From: Oxalobacteraceae bacterium UBA6018
Lineage (GTDB): Bacteria; Pseudomonadota; Gammaproteobacteria; Burkholderiales; Burkholderiaceae_D
NCBI GenBank assembly: GCA_002428015.1
Contig: DIZW01000089.1
Location: 42,114-68,645 of the forward strand
Length of the DNA stretch: 26,532 bases
Direction of reading: 5' to 3'
Positions 14,169-22,434 of this stretch are shown here, in pieces (position 1 is the stretch's first letter; each line of letters begins with the position of its first letter). A model generated the notes under the pieces. That model did no database searches. It worked only from the letters and a program-made list of their open reading frames with translations, and was not told the origin of the DNA. The position numbers and the translations under genes are program-made.

Positions 14169-14646
14169 ACAATGTCTCCGTGAATGGACTCGCTATTTTT
14201 ACGGGTGCTCTCTGGCATCCCGAATCCAGTATCGGACGATGCTCCCGCCTTGTCGTCAGTAGTAGTACGCAGTCTGGCTGCGATGACTACTTAGACGCAG
14301 GCCATGCGCCCTATGGGGGCAACGCTTGTGCAGGTGTCAACCAATGTGGCAGATTTGCTACAAAAACAACCGGCCGGGCCAAGAACGTAGCGCGTCGACC
14401 AGTTCGCGCTAGTAGCCTGGCAGGTCGGCATAACGCCGCATGCAGATCAGCAGCTTGCGCACCGCCCGCTGGTCGGTCAGCTGCACGTCGCGCATGGGGG
14501 AGTTGTCGCGCTAGCGTAGTGCTTTCGACGTGGTTGGGTTATTTGTGAATTGCTCTATCAATGGATCATACATTTCGATCCGAGGTGAGTGAAGTTGGAA
14601 GCACTGCCAACCAAACTGAGCTCCAGCTTGCGCAGGCCGATTGGCG
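14169..14646. other. 478-bp intergenic region without an intact gene
   Basis: Lies between the Cache pseudogene and the halogenase gene, both on the minus strand. I find no full-length gene, tRNA or clear terminator. The GC level is lower and more mixed than in the neighbours. It contains a possible C-terminal gene remnant at 14409-14510. Confidence 0.6.
14409..14510 (-). pseudogene. Possible C-terminal gene remnant, unidentified
   Basis: A 33-codon stretch between two TAG stops on the minus strand reads RDNSPMRDVQLTDQRAVRKL, then LICMRRYADLPGY. Its third positions are rich in G and C, like those of real genes here, whereas its surroundings are not. It has no good start or ribosome-binding site. 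It may be the 3' end of a lost gene; I do not recognise the family. Confidence 0.3.
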
Positions 14647-16179
14647 CTAGACCGCCAACCCGGGCACCGGTGCCGCCGCCACGCGCTCGGCGATGAAGGC
14701 GGCGTGCTCCGGCATGCGCTGGACAGTGTCGGCAATGGCGTCGCGCAGGCCGGCGAAGTGGCCGTGCAGCTGGCGCATGTCCATCAGGTCCACCAGCGGG
14801 TCATAGCGCTGCGGGACGATGCCCAGGCCAAGCAGCATGGCCACGAAGGACGGGCCGGCGAAACCGTCGCGGTCGTAGACGGCCACGTGGCCGGTCTCGC
14901 GAAACAGCGCGATCTGGTGGCTCAGCGAATCGGGAATCGGCATGTTGGCACAGTAGCGCCAGAACTCGCTATCGTCGCGCTGGGTGACCTTGTAATGCAG
15001 GATGATGAAGTCGCGCACCGACTCGTAGCGCGTGCCCATGTAGCGGTTGAACTCCTCCGCCAACTCGGGTTGGAAGCTCCGGTCCGGGAATAGTTGCAGC
15101 AGTCGGAACACTGCGGTCTCGATCAGGCCGATGCTGGTGGACTCGAGCGGCTCCACGAAGCCCGCAGCCAGCCCCAGCGCGACGACGTTCTTGACCCAGG
15201 TCTTGCGGCGCCGCCCGCTGACGAAGCGCAGCTGGCGCGGCTGGTCCAGGGCGCGCCCGTCCAGCCCCTCGAGCAGCACGCGCGCAGCCTCGTCGTCGGT
15301 GGTGAAGCGGTCGCTGTAGACGTGGCCGTTGCCGGTGCGGTGCTGCAGCGGAATGCGCCAGACCCAGCCGGCGCTCTGGGCGCTGGCGCGCGTGTAGGGC
15401 GTCATCTGGGGCACCTTGGCGCAGGGCACGGCCAGTGCGCTATTACACAGCAGGTAGTCGCTCCAGTCCTCGTAGCCGGCTTTGAGGGTGCCTTCGATGA
15501 GCAAGCCGCGAAAGCCGGAGCAGTCGATGAACAGGTCGCCGTCGAGGCGCCGTCCATCCTTGAGTTTGACGGCGGTGATGAAGCCGGTCTCCGAATGCTG
15601 CTCGACCTCGACGATGGTGCCTTCGATCCGCTGGGCGCCGCGCGCCATGGCGTAGTCGCGCAGGTAGGCGGCGTAGAGGCCGGCGTCGAACTGGAAGCCG
15701 TAGGTGTAGCCGTTGGCCACACCGGGCGCGCCGGGCGCCGGCGGCGCGAATTTCATCTGGCGCGCCATGACGGCCGACACCGACCAGTTTTCGATGGCCG
15801 GCATGTTCTTGAACGATTGCGCCAGGCGCAGCCAGTACAGGTGGGGCGAGCGGTTGTCGATGGTGGGACCGAAGTCGCTGAAGCCGTGGAAAAAACGGTT
15901 GCCGACCTGCCCCCAGTCCTTGAACTCGATGCCGAGCTTGAAGGTGGCCTGGGTCTTCTTGACGAAGTCGGTCACGTCAATGCCGAGCGCGGCGTTGTAA
16001 GTGAGGATCGTCGGCAGGGTCGATTCGCCCACGCCGATGGTGCCGATGTCGGGCGACTCGACGAGCACGATCTCGCATGCCTTGCCCAGCCGCTGGGCCA
16101 GCGGTGCTGCCGCCATCCAGCCGGCGGTGCCGCCGCCGACGATGACAATTTTGCGGATCGCTTGGCCGGTCATGTTCAC
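14647..16179 (-). CDS. Flavin-dependent tryptophan-halogenase-family enzyme
   Basis: Cytoplasmic FADH2-dependent oxidoreductase of 510 aa, expected to make HOCl/HOBr at a flavin site and halogenate an aromatic substrate. The FAD-binding GGGTAGW is at 15-21. The lysine in TFKLGIEFKDW (Lys81) matches the catalytic Lys79 of PrnA. GWVWRIPL (271-278) is the WxWxIP signature. EPLESTSIGLI (Glu346) matches the second catalytic residue of PrnA. All key residues are intact, but the substrate is not readable. Many family members in Xanthomonas and Caulobacter lie beside TonB receptors; none is here. The start is GTG at 16179 with GAGG just upstream, or ATG at 16173 (508 aa). No flavin reductase gene is adjacent. 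Confidence 0.93.
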   Translation of the reverse strand: MNMTGQAIRKIVIVGGGTAGWMAAAPLAQRLGKACEIVLVESPDIGTIGVGESTLPTILTYNAALGIDVTDFVKKTQATFKLGIEFKDWGQVGNRFFHGFSDFGPTIDNRSPHLYWLRLAQSFKNMPAIENWSVSAVMARQMKFAPPAPGAPGVANGYTYGFQFDAGLYAAYLRDYAMARGAQRIEGTIVEVEQHSETGFITAVKLKDGRRLDGDLFIDCSGFRGLLIEGTLKAGYEDWSDYLLCNSALAVPCAKVPQMTPYTRASAQSAGWVWRIPLQHRTGNGHVYSDRFTTDDEAARVLLEGLDGRALDQPRQLRFVSGRRRKTWVKNVVALGLAAGFVEPLESTSIGLIETAVFRLLQLFPDRSFQPELAEEFNRYMGTRYESVRDFIILHYKVTQRDDSEFWRYCANMPIPDSLSHQIALFRETGHVAVYDRDGFAGPSFVAMLLGLGIVPQRYDPLVDLMDMRQLHGHFAGLRDAIADTVQRMPEHAAFIAERVAAAPVPGLAV

Positions 16180-16208
16180 GTCTTCCTCTTTTTAGTATTC
16201 ACGCAATA

Positions 16209-16237
16209 AGTGTAGAGAAGAAGCAGCGCAGCGGCAA
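16209..16237 (-). promoter_or_regulatory. Sigma70 promoter of the halogenase gene
   Basis: On the minus strand TTGCCG (16237-16232) and TACACT (16214-16209) are 17 bp apart, placing the start near 16202, about 23 nt before the GTG start codon. Confidence 0.6.
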
Positions 16238-16389
16238 TGACTGTTACTGTATCGCCACGCGAGGCGGACGCGACGGGCGCTGCGCGGTGCCATACCGAGG
16301 TTCGCGCCGCCCCTTGCGACAAGCCGGTTTTATGTGGGAACATTGCGGTTCAGTTATCATCGTCCGCTGGACGACATTCCCTGACGCCC

Positions 16390-17262
16390 ATGCATCGCTC
16401 ATCGCGCCTTTTCGTGTTTGCCCTGCTCATCGCTTCGACGAGCGTCCATGCCGGCCCATTGCGCGACCTGATGGCGCGCTGGCGCGGCGCGGCGCCGCTG
16501 CCGGCAGGCGTCAGCGTCGTGCGCGACATTGCGTACGGCGCCGCCGCGGCCCAGCGCTTCGACGTCTACCTCCCGGCCGGCGCGGCGAACGCACCGGTGA
16601 TATTCATGGTCCATGGGGGTGGCTGGCGCACTGGCGACAAGGCGGCCGGACCGGTGGTCGACAACAAGGTGGCGCGCTGGGCCAGCCGCGGTTTTATCGT
16701 GGTCTCGACCAATTACCGGATGCTGCCGGAAGCCGATGTCGCCACCGAGGCCGCCGACGTGGTGAAGGCCCTGGCCGCCGCCCAGGAGCGGGCGACGTCA
16801 TGGGGCGGCGACCGGAATAAATTCATCCTCATGGGCCACTCCGCCGGTGCCCACCTCGTCGCGCTGATCGCGTCCACCCCCGCGCTGGCAGGCGGCACGA
16901 CCTGGCTAGGCACGGTCGCGCTCGACAGCGCCGCCATGGATGTGGAACTGCTCATGCAGGAGCGCCACCTTCCGCTGTACGACCCGGTCTTCGGCGCCGA
17001 CCCGGCTTACTGGACGCGGGTGTCGCCCTACGCGCAGATGCGCGCGCGCGGCCGCCCGCTGCTGGCCGTGTGCTCGACCCGGCGATCCGATTCCTGCCCC
17101 CAGGCCGACCGCTTCGCTGCCAAGGGCATCAGCCTGGGCACGCGAGTTAGCGTGCTGCGCGAGGATCTGACCCACGGCGAGATCGACGCAAACCTGGGCA
17201 TTGACAGCGCCTATACCCGGGCGGTGGACGACTTCCTACGCGGCCTGCTCAAGCCCCAGTGA
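16390..17262 (+). CDS. Secreted alpha/beta-hydrolase (esterase/lipase-like)
   Basis: A 290-aa exported hydrolase. The signal peptide MHRSSRLFVFALLIASTSVHA is probably cleaved after residue 21. The oxyanion-hole motif HGGGW is at 75-79, the nucleophile elbow GHSAGAH at 149-155 gives Ser151, and THGEID gives His262. Asp234 is a candidate acid. The fold and HGGGW motif match the carboxylesterase/BD-FAE and hormone-sensitive-lipase-like group, which cleave ester bonds; the natural substrate is unknown. The start is the ATG at 16390. The frame is open upstream to 16237, but that would bury the signal peptide. It is divergent from the halogenase and convergent with the lipoprotein gene. Confidence 0.87.
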   Translation: MHRSSRLFVFALLIASTSVHAGPLRDLMARWRGAAPLPAGVSVVRDIAYGAAAAQRFDVYLPAGAANAPVIFMVHGGGWRTGDKAAGPVVDNKVARWASRGFIVVSTNYRMLPEADVATEAADVVKALAAAQERATSWGGDRNKFILMGHSAGAHLVALIASTPALAGGTTWLGTVALDSAAMDVELLMQERHLPLYDPVFGADPAYWTRVSPYAQMRARGRPLLAVCSTRRSDSCPQADRFAAKGISLGTRVSVLREDLTHGEIDANLGIDSAYTRAVDDFLRGLLKPQ

Positions 17263-17361
17263 CACGGCGAGCCAGTCCGATGGGGTAGGCGCGGCGCGCC
17301 CTCCACGTGCGCCACGCTGTTCGCTGCCTGGACGATACCGCATGCACTGCCTGCATTCGTA

Positions 17362-17979
17362 TTACTGCCCCGTTGAGGCCACGGCCGGGCTGCCCGGGAG
17401 CTGGGGCTGGCCTTCCAGGTGGGTGGCGCGCACGCCGCTGGCGGCCTCGATCTCGTGCACCATGTCGAGTACGGCCTTGTCGGCCCATCCCTCGGGCGTG
17501 CCACGCCATTTGCTGCGCACGTAGCGCGGCAGGGTCAGCCAGCCGCCTTCGGCCTTGACGAAGGTGGCGAAGGTGTCGAGCTGGTAGCCGGCCTGGTATT
17601 TGTACAGGCAGCCGTAGAGCGCGATATTGTCGGTGCCTACGCCGGCCTTTTGCGCGCGCGCGGCCCACAAGGCGCCATCGCAATTGGCGCTCTTGAGGGC
17701 GGCGTTGTCGAGCTTGGCGATCTTGAAGCGCCCAGGTTCGGCCGGGACCTCGGCACTGGCCTGGGCCGGCGTGCCGGTCTGGACATCGGTGGCGTTCTTG
17801 CCCAGGCCGGCGTTGGCCGCGGTGGTCACGGCCGTGCTCGGCGCGGGGGTCTTGATGTCGAAGATGTGGTACATCTCAACCGTGCTGGTGGTACCGGCAA
17901 GGTAGGTTTTCATGCCGCCACAGCCACCCAGCAGCAGGGCGAGCACGAAGGATAAATAGATCCAACGACGATGGTTCAT
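17362..17979 (-). CDS. Predicted lipoprotein, unknown function
   Basis: A 205-aa protein with a type II signal peptide: basic MNHRRW, a hydrophobic core, and lipobox LLLGGC with the modified cysteine at residue 20. The mature protein has a Ala/Thr/Pro-rich linker at about 45-80. A more ordered domain at about 84-180 contains two cysteines (SANCDGALWAARAQ and ALYGCLYKYQAGYQ) that could form a disulfide. The tail is disordered. I cannot name the family. GGGAG lies about 7 bases before the ATG. It converges with the hydrolase gene, and I see no clear terminator in the 99 bp between them. Confidence 0.78.
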   Translation of the reverse strand: MNHRRWIYLSFVLALLLGGCGGMKTYLAGTTSTVEMYHIFDIKTPAPSTAVTTAANAGLGKNATDVQTGTPAQASAEVPAEPGRFKIAKLDNAALKSANCDGALWAARAQKAGVGTDNIALYGCLYKYQAGYQLDTFATFVKAEGGWLTLPRYVRSKWRGTPEGWADKAVLDMVHEIEAASGVRATHLEGQPQLPGSPAVASTGQ

Positions 17980-18163
17980 AAGCGAGCTCCCTCAGTGAAA
18001 TAGCGTGCACCGGCTCTGTGGATAGAGCGGTTGCGGAACGAGGCGCGACAGTGCGCCGGTGATCCCAGTGTGGCGCCTGAGGGGTGGCCGGGTTTGTTTA
18101 ATCTCAATCGTGTCCGCGCGGCTGAGCGACGCCGCCGAAGCGCCAGCGGGCGCGCCGCGCGCA

Positions 18164-18192
18164 TTGACAGGGGCGCCGCGCCGCCCTATATT
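18164..18192 (+). promoter_or_regulatory. Strong sigma70 promoter of the RlmN-like gene
   Basis: A perfect TTGACA (18164-18169) and TATATT (18187-18192) are spaced by exactly 17 bp. The transcript would start near 18199, about 43 nt before the ATG at 18242. Confidence 0.75.
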
Positions 18193-18241
18193 CGACCCTC
18201 GATTCCTACCGGGCGCCGTGCGCGCCGCCACCTTCGCCAGC

Positions 18242-19273
18242 ATGCAACTCGATACCCTCCGCCAGCGCCTGCGCGCGCTCGGCGCCCTGCCCTTGCACGA
18301 ACAGCGCGTGCTGCGCGACTGGGTGCTGGGGCGTCCGCGCGACCAGGGCCGGCGCCGCCCCAACGACTTCCTGCCGCTGCCGCTGCGCACCGCCCTGCCG
18401 GCGCTGGACGCCGAGCTGCGGGCGATGGCGCGCCTGGTGTCGACCCATCCGGGCGCGGACGGCTCGGCGCGCCTGCTGGTGGGCCTGGCCGACGGCCAGA
18501 TGGTCGAAAGCGTGCTGCTGCCGCGCGATGGGCTGTGCGTGTCTAGCCAGGTGGGGTGCGCGGTCGGCTGCCAGTTCTGCATGACGGGCCGCGATGGCCT
18601 GCTGCGCCAGGTCACCAGCGGCGAGATCATCGCCCAGGTCGTGCTGGCGCGCAGCCTGCGGGCGGTCAAGAAGGTCGTGTTCATGGGGATGGGCGAGCCG
18701 GCCCACAACCTCGACAACGTGCTCGAGGCGATCGACCTGCTGGGCACCGAGGGCAATATCGGCCACAAGAACCTGGTGTTCTCCACCGTGGGCGACACGC
18801 GCGCTTTCGCGCGCCTGGCGCAGGCCAGGGTCAAGCCGGCGCTGGCGCTGTCGCTGCATACCACCAAGGCCGCGCTGCGCGAAACCCTGCTGCCGCGTGC
18901 GCCGCGCCTGACGCCGGAGCAGCTGGTCGAGGCGGGCGAAGCCTATGCGCGCCTGACCGGCTACCCGGTGCAGTACCAGTGGACCCTGCTCGAAGGGATC
19001 AACGACGGCGCCGACGAAATGGATGGCATCGTGCGCCTGCTCAAGGGGAAGTACGCGGTGCTGAACATGATCCCGTATAACACCATCGCCGACCTGGCGT
19101 TCCGGCGCCCCAGCTGGGAACAGGCGCGCGCAATCGCCCATGCGCTGCACCGGCGCGGCGTGCTCACCAAGCTGCGCGATTCGGCCGGCCAGGATGTCGA
19201 CGGCGGCTGCGGCCAGCTGCGCGCCCGGGCCGAGGCACCGGAGCGCCGCGGCATCGCCATCAAGCGCCTCTGA
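18242..19273 (+). CDS. RlmN-like radical SAM RNA methyltransferase
   Basis: A 343-aa radical S-adenosylmethionine enzyme of the RlmN/Cfr family, which methylates C2 or C8 of A2503 in 23S rRNA. The iron-sulfur motif CxxxCxxC is C106-C110-C113 (VGCAVGCQFCMTG). GMGEP at 149-153 binds the cofactor. The methyl-carrying cysteine is Cys323 in DVDGGCGQLR, equivalent to the essential Cys355 of E. coli RlmN. All catalytic parts are present. The main rlmN of betaproteobacteria usually lies near ndk and pilus-assembly genes, so this is likely a second copy; that is inference. The start is the ATG at 18242, fixed by promoter position and family length; the frame open back to 18059 overlaps the promoter. 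Confidence 0.9.
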   Translation: MQLDTLRQRLRALGALPLHEQRVLRDWVLGRPRDQGRRRPNDFLPLPLRTALPALDAELRAMARLVSTHPGADGSARLLVGLADGQMVESVLLPRDGLCVSSQVGCAVGCQFCMTGRDGLLRQVTSGEIIAQVVLARSLRAVKKVVFMGMGEPAHNLDNVLEAIDLLGTEGNIGHKNLVFSTVGDTRAFARLAQARVKPALALSLHTTKAALRETLLPRAPRLTPEQLVEAGEAYARLTGYPVQYQWTLLEGINDGADEMDGIVRLLKGKYAVLNMIPYNTIADLAFRRPSWEQARAIAHALHRRGVLTKLRDSAGQDVDGGCGQLRARAEAPERRGIAIKRL

Positions 19274-19292
19274 CGGGGCGGGTCCGGCGCGG

Positions 19293-20030
19293 CTAGCGCG
19301 GCGCCGCCGGCGGGCCGCTGGCAGCGCCGCTGGAAGGCTCGGCGCCGCGACCTTCGGCTTCGCGCTGGGCCACTGCGCCGTTCATGCGGGCGATGAGCGC
19401 GTCGGGCAGCGCGCGGTTGCAGGCCAGGTAGACCTTGACCCGCTTGAAGACCAGCACCGGCACGACCTTCCCGGCCCAGCCGTTTTGCTCGAGCACCCGG
19501 CTGTCGGGACGCAGGCTGGCGGCCCACAGGTCGATCCGGCCGGCCAGCAGCTTGGGCGGGTTGACCAGGTCGTTGGGAGCCGGATCGACGTTAAAGCCGC
19601 GCGCGCGCAAGTAGTCGTCGCGCACGTCGCCGTTGTAGGTGCCGATGCGCAGGCCGCGCGCGTCGTCCAGGGTGCGCAGATTGTAGTGGTGGCCGGCGCG
19701 CCCCATCAGTACCCAATCGGCCTGCATGAGCGGCCCGACCCACTTGAACAGGCCCTCGCGCTCGGGCGTGCGGGTGGTGGCGTAGACGCAGGCGTCGGAA
19801 CGCTGCAGGGCCGCGGTATAGGCGCGCTTCCAGGGCAGCAGTTCGATGCTGTAGTCGATGCCGGTGCGCTTGAGGATATCGCGCACGCGGTCGGTGATGA
19901 AGCCGCCGACCTGATCGCCGACGAGCATGCTGCCGGGCGGCGCATGCTCGGTGACGAGATAGAGGCGTGGCTGCGCGTGTGCCGCGGCGGCGGCGGCCAG
20001 CATCAGCGCAAGGAATATCGGCTTTAGCAT
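19293..20030 (-). CDS. Orphan periplasmic solute-binding protein (SBP family 3)
   Basis: A 245-aa exported protein with a signal peptide of about 20 residues (cleavage AHA-QPRLYL). It has the bacterial extracellular solute-binding protein family 3 pattern: TEHAPPGSM near the N terminus, then LLPWKRAYTAALQRSDACVYATTRTPERE, then a second lobe. No permease or ATPase gene is next to it, so it may work with a distant transporter or be a sensory or other stand-alone member. The start ATG is at 20028-20030; an upstream extension to 20126 lacks a signal sequence in the right place. It follows the wbpZ-like gene by 96 bp on the same strand and might be co-transcribed. It converges on the RlmN-like gene, 19 bp away. 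A Gly/Ser/Ala/Pro-rich tail ends the protein. Confidence 0.82.
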   Translation of the reverse strand: MLKPIFLALMLAAAAAAHAQPRLYLVTEHAPPGSMLVGDQVGGFITDRVRDILKRTGIDYSIELLPWKRAYTAALQRSDACVYATTRTPEREGLFKWVGPLMQADWVLMGRAGHHYNLRTLDDARGLRIGTYNGDVRDDYLRARGFNVDPAPNDLVNPPKLLAGRIDLWAASLRPDSRVLEQNGWAGKVVPVLVFKRVKVYLACNRALPDALIARMNGAVAQREAEGRGAEPSSGAASGPPAAPR

Positions 20031-20126
20031 CGCGAACTTCGCAGCGTTCCCGTTAGCGGCACGCGGCGCGCGCCTGGCTCCCAGGATAGCAGCATCGGCA
20101 GGCACGCGCCAAGCGCGCCAGACCAA

Positions 20127-21272
20127 TCATGCGCGCGCCTGGGCCAGCGGCAAGGTGGCGTGGCGCGCGACCAGTTCATGGTACAGCGCGGTGTAGTTGG
20201 CGGCCATGCGCTCGGCCGAGAACAGCTCCCAGTAGCGCGCCTCGGCGCGTTTGCCCATGGCGGCGGCCAGGGCCGGGTTGTCCCACAGGGTGCGCATCGC
20301 AGCCCCCAGCGCTTGCGGGTCGCTGGGGGGCACCACCAGGCCGGTGTCGCCGTCGATGTTGATGTAGCTGGTGCCGGTGCCGATCTCGCTGGAGATCATC
20401 GGCTTGCCGTACATGGCGCCTTCCAGGAGCGAGATGCCGAACGCTTCCGAGCGCAGGTGCGAGGGGAAGGCCACCGCGTAGCACAGGGTGAGCAGCGCGA
20501 CCTTGTCGGCGTCGTCCAGCGCGCCCAGGAACAGCACGTGCGTGAGACCGAGACGCGCGGCATGCGCCTTCAATTCCATCTCGATCGGGCCGGCGCCGAC
20601 GATCACCACCGGGTAGTCGCTGTTGGCGACGGCGTCGAGCAGGATATGCAGGCCCTTGTAGTAACGCAGCACGCCGACAAACAGGAAGAAGCGTTCGCCG
20701 ATCAGGGCGCGCCACTTGTCCATGCGCGCCGGATCGGCCGCGGGGTAGGTGGACTTGTCCAAACCGTAGGTGATGATGCGGGTCTTGTCGCGGTAGCGGT
20801 CCAGCACCGTGGACGAGGCCAGGTAATTCGGCGAGGTGGCGACGATGGTGTCGACGGTGCCGAGAAAACGCTGCTTGAGTGGCTGGTACAGGCGCATGAG
20901 CTGCTTCTGGCGCACGATGTCGGAGTGGTAGGTCACCAGGCAGGGCTTCTTCACGCGCGCCACGAAATGCGCCAGGTCCATGAACGGCCACGGGAAGTGG
21001 TAGTGCACCACGTCGCATTCGGCGGCCATGCGGGCTAGCTGGCCGAAGGCGGCGAAGGAGACGCTGTTGGAGGCGATCTCGAAGTTCTGCCTGACCCGGT
21101 GCACCTGGTGGCCTTCGAACTCGAATTCGAACGGGCCGTCCTGGCGGGTCAGGGTCAGGATCCGGTTGTTCACGCCCAGCTTGCCGGTGCCCACGCACAT
21201 CTGGCGGATCACCTGTTCGACGCCGCCCATCGAGTCCGGATAGTAGGTCTTGTAAAAATGAAGGACACGCAT
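20127..21272 (-). CDS. GT4 glycosyltransferase, WbpZ-like
   Basis: Cytoplasmic or membrane-associated glycosyltransferase of 381 aa, GT-B fold, family GT4. The N terminus MRVLHFYKTYYPDSMGGVEQ is close to WbpZ of the Pseudomonas aeruginosa A-band (D-rhamnan) cluster. WbpZ adds the first D-rhamnose to the lipid-linked primer. The donor-binding EX7E motif is at Glu276 and Glu284 (SEAFGISLLE), and LFVGVLRYYKGLHIL starts the C-terminal domain. It lies 31 bp downstream of the wbpY-like gene, last of four genes on one strand. The specific linkage is inferred from the linked gmd-rmd genes and resemblance. Confidence 0.88.
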   Translation of the reverse strand: MRVLHFYKTYYPDSMGGVEQVIRQMCVGTGKLGVNNRILTLTRQDGPFEFEFEGHQVHRVRQNFEIASNSVSFAAFGQLARMAAECDVVHYHFPWPFMDLAHFVARVKKPCLVTYHSDIVRQKQLMRLYQPLKQRFLGTVDTIVATSPNYLASSTVLDRYRDKTRIITYGLDKSTYPAADPARMDKWRALIGERFFLFVGVLRYYKGLHILLDAVANSDYPVVIVGAGPIEMELKAHAARLGLTHVLFLGALDDADKVALLTLCYAVAFPSHLRSEAFGISLLEGAMYGKPMISSEIGTGTSYINIDGDTGLVVPPSDPQALGAAMRTLWDNPALAAAMGKRAEARYWELFSAERMAANYTALYHELVARHATLPLAQARA

Positions 21273-21303
21273 AGGCTGGACGGACGGCTCGCGGGGCGAC
21301 GCT

Positions 21304-22434
21304 TTAATGTGAAAGGACAGAATGATACACGGCGGCGGTCTGAATGGCGGTGGCGTCCCAGGTCAGCTCGGCGGCGCGGCGCCGGCCATGGGCCACGCAG
21401 CGCGCGCGCAGGGCGTCGTCGCGCACCAGCGCCAGCATGGCCGCGCCGATCTCGGCGCTGTCGAGCGGGTCGACCTCCACCGCCGCGCCCTGGGTCACCT
21501 CGGGCAGCGAACTGGCGTTCGACGCGACCACCGGCACGCCGGAGGCGAAGGCTTCGACGACCGGGATGCCGAAGCCTTCGTACAGCGAGGGGAACACGAA
21601 TACCCCGGCGCCGGCGTATACGTGGCGCAGCGCCGTGGCGCCGGCCAGCGCGTTGAGCCAGACGACGGCGGCGCCGTTCTGGCGCGCGCCCTCAAGGCGC
21701 CGCAGCAGCTGCTCGCAGCGCCAGCCGGCGCTGCCGACGATGACGAGCTGGCGCTCGGCGCGCACGGCCACCGGCAGCGCCAGGTAGGCGTCCAGCAGAC
21801 GTTCGACGTTCTTGCGCGGCTGCAGGGTGCCGACGAACAGGAAGTAGCCCGCCCGCAGGCCGTGGGTGGCCAGGGTGGCCGCGACGGCGTCGGCGGCGCA
21901 GGGCGCCAGCCAGTCGGCGTCGACGCCGCACGGCACCACGCTGATGCGGCGCGGGTCGACCCCGAAGCATTCGACCAGTTCGTCGACGGCGAAGTGCGAC
22001 AGGGCGATCACGTGGTCGGCCTTGCGCGTGGCCTTGACCTGCATCCAGTTCTTGGCGCGGCGCAGGCGCGGGTTGCACCATTGGGGATACTTGAGCGGCA
22101 GCGCGTCGTGCAGGGTTGCCACGACCGGGCAATCCATGCGCACGATGCGGTAATCGGTGACGTGGAACAGGTCCTGCGGCATGTGCATGCGGTGCGCCGC
22201 CGGCGTGAGCAGGTCGGTCAGGGTGGCCGCCTCGAACGATTGCGGCAGCGCGCTGCCGGCGCTGATGGCGGCGCCGCCACGCAGCGGCGGATACGAGTAG
22301 GCGCTGACGGCGCAGCCGGCGCGCGGCAAATGCCGCAGCAGCGCGTCGGTGTAGACGCCGATGCCGTCCACTCTTCCGCCGGACAGGCCAGGTTCGATCA
22401 TGGTCGTCCCCAGGCCGACCCGCACCACGCTCAC
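21304..22434 (-). CDS. GT4 glycosyltransferase, WbpY-like
   Basis: A GT4-family glycosyltransferase of 376 aa. The first residues (GLGTTMIEPGLSGGRVDGIG) form the glycine-rich acceptor loop. FVGTLQPRKNVERLL (about 200-214) begins the donor domain, and EGFGIPVVE (Glu286, Glu294) is the EX7E motif. In A-band synthesis WbpY adds D-rhamnose residues in alternating linkages, so a similar role in elongating a D-rhamnose chain is likely but inferred. The start is a GTG at 22434 that overlaps the rmd stop (GTGA), giving translational coupling. An ATG 11 codons later is an alternative. The frame open upstream to 22869 is antisense-like noise inside rmd. Confidence 0.88.
   Translation of the reverse strand: MSVVRVGLGTTMIEPGLSGGRVDGIGVYTDALLRHLPRAGCAVSAYSYPPLRGGAAISAGSALPQSFEAATLTDLLTPAAHRMHMPQDLFHVTDYRIVRMDCPVVATLHDALPLKYPQWCNPRLRRAKNWMQVKATRKADHVIALSHFAVDELVECFGVDPRRISVVPCGVDADWLAPCAADAVAATLATHGLRAGYFLFVGTLQPRKNVERLLDAYLALPVAVRAERQLVIVGSAGWRCEQLLRRLEGARQNGAAVVWLNALAGATALRHVYAGAGVFVFPSLYEGFGIPVVEAFASGVPVVASNASSLPEVTQGAAVEVDPLDSAEIGAAMLALVRDDALRARCVAHGRRRAAELTWDATAIQTAAVYHSVLSH

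Noticed and set aside
14518..14613. AGTGCTT/AAGCACT and GGTTGG/CCAACC pairs after the halogenase
   Set aside because: The pairs cross each other (pseudoknot order) and could arise by chance; no matching known element.
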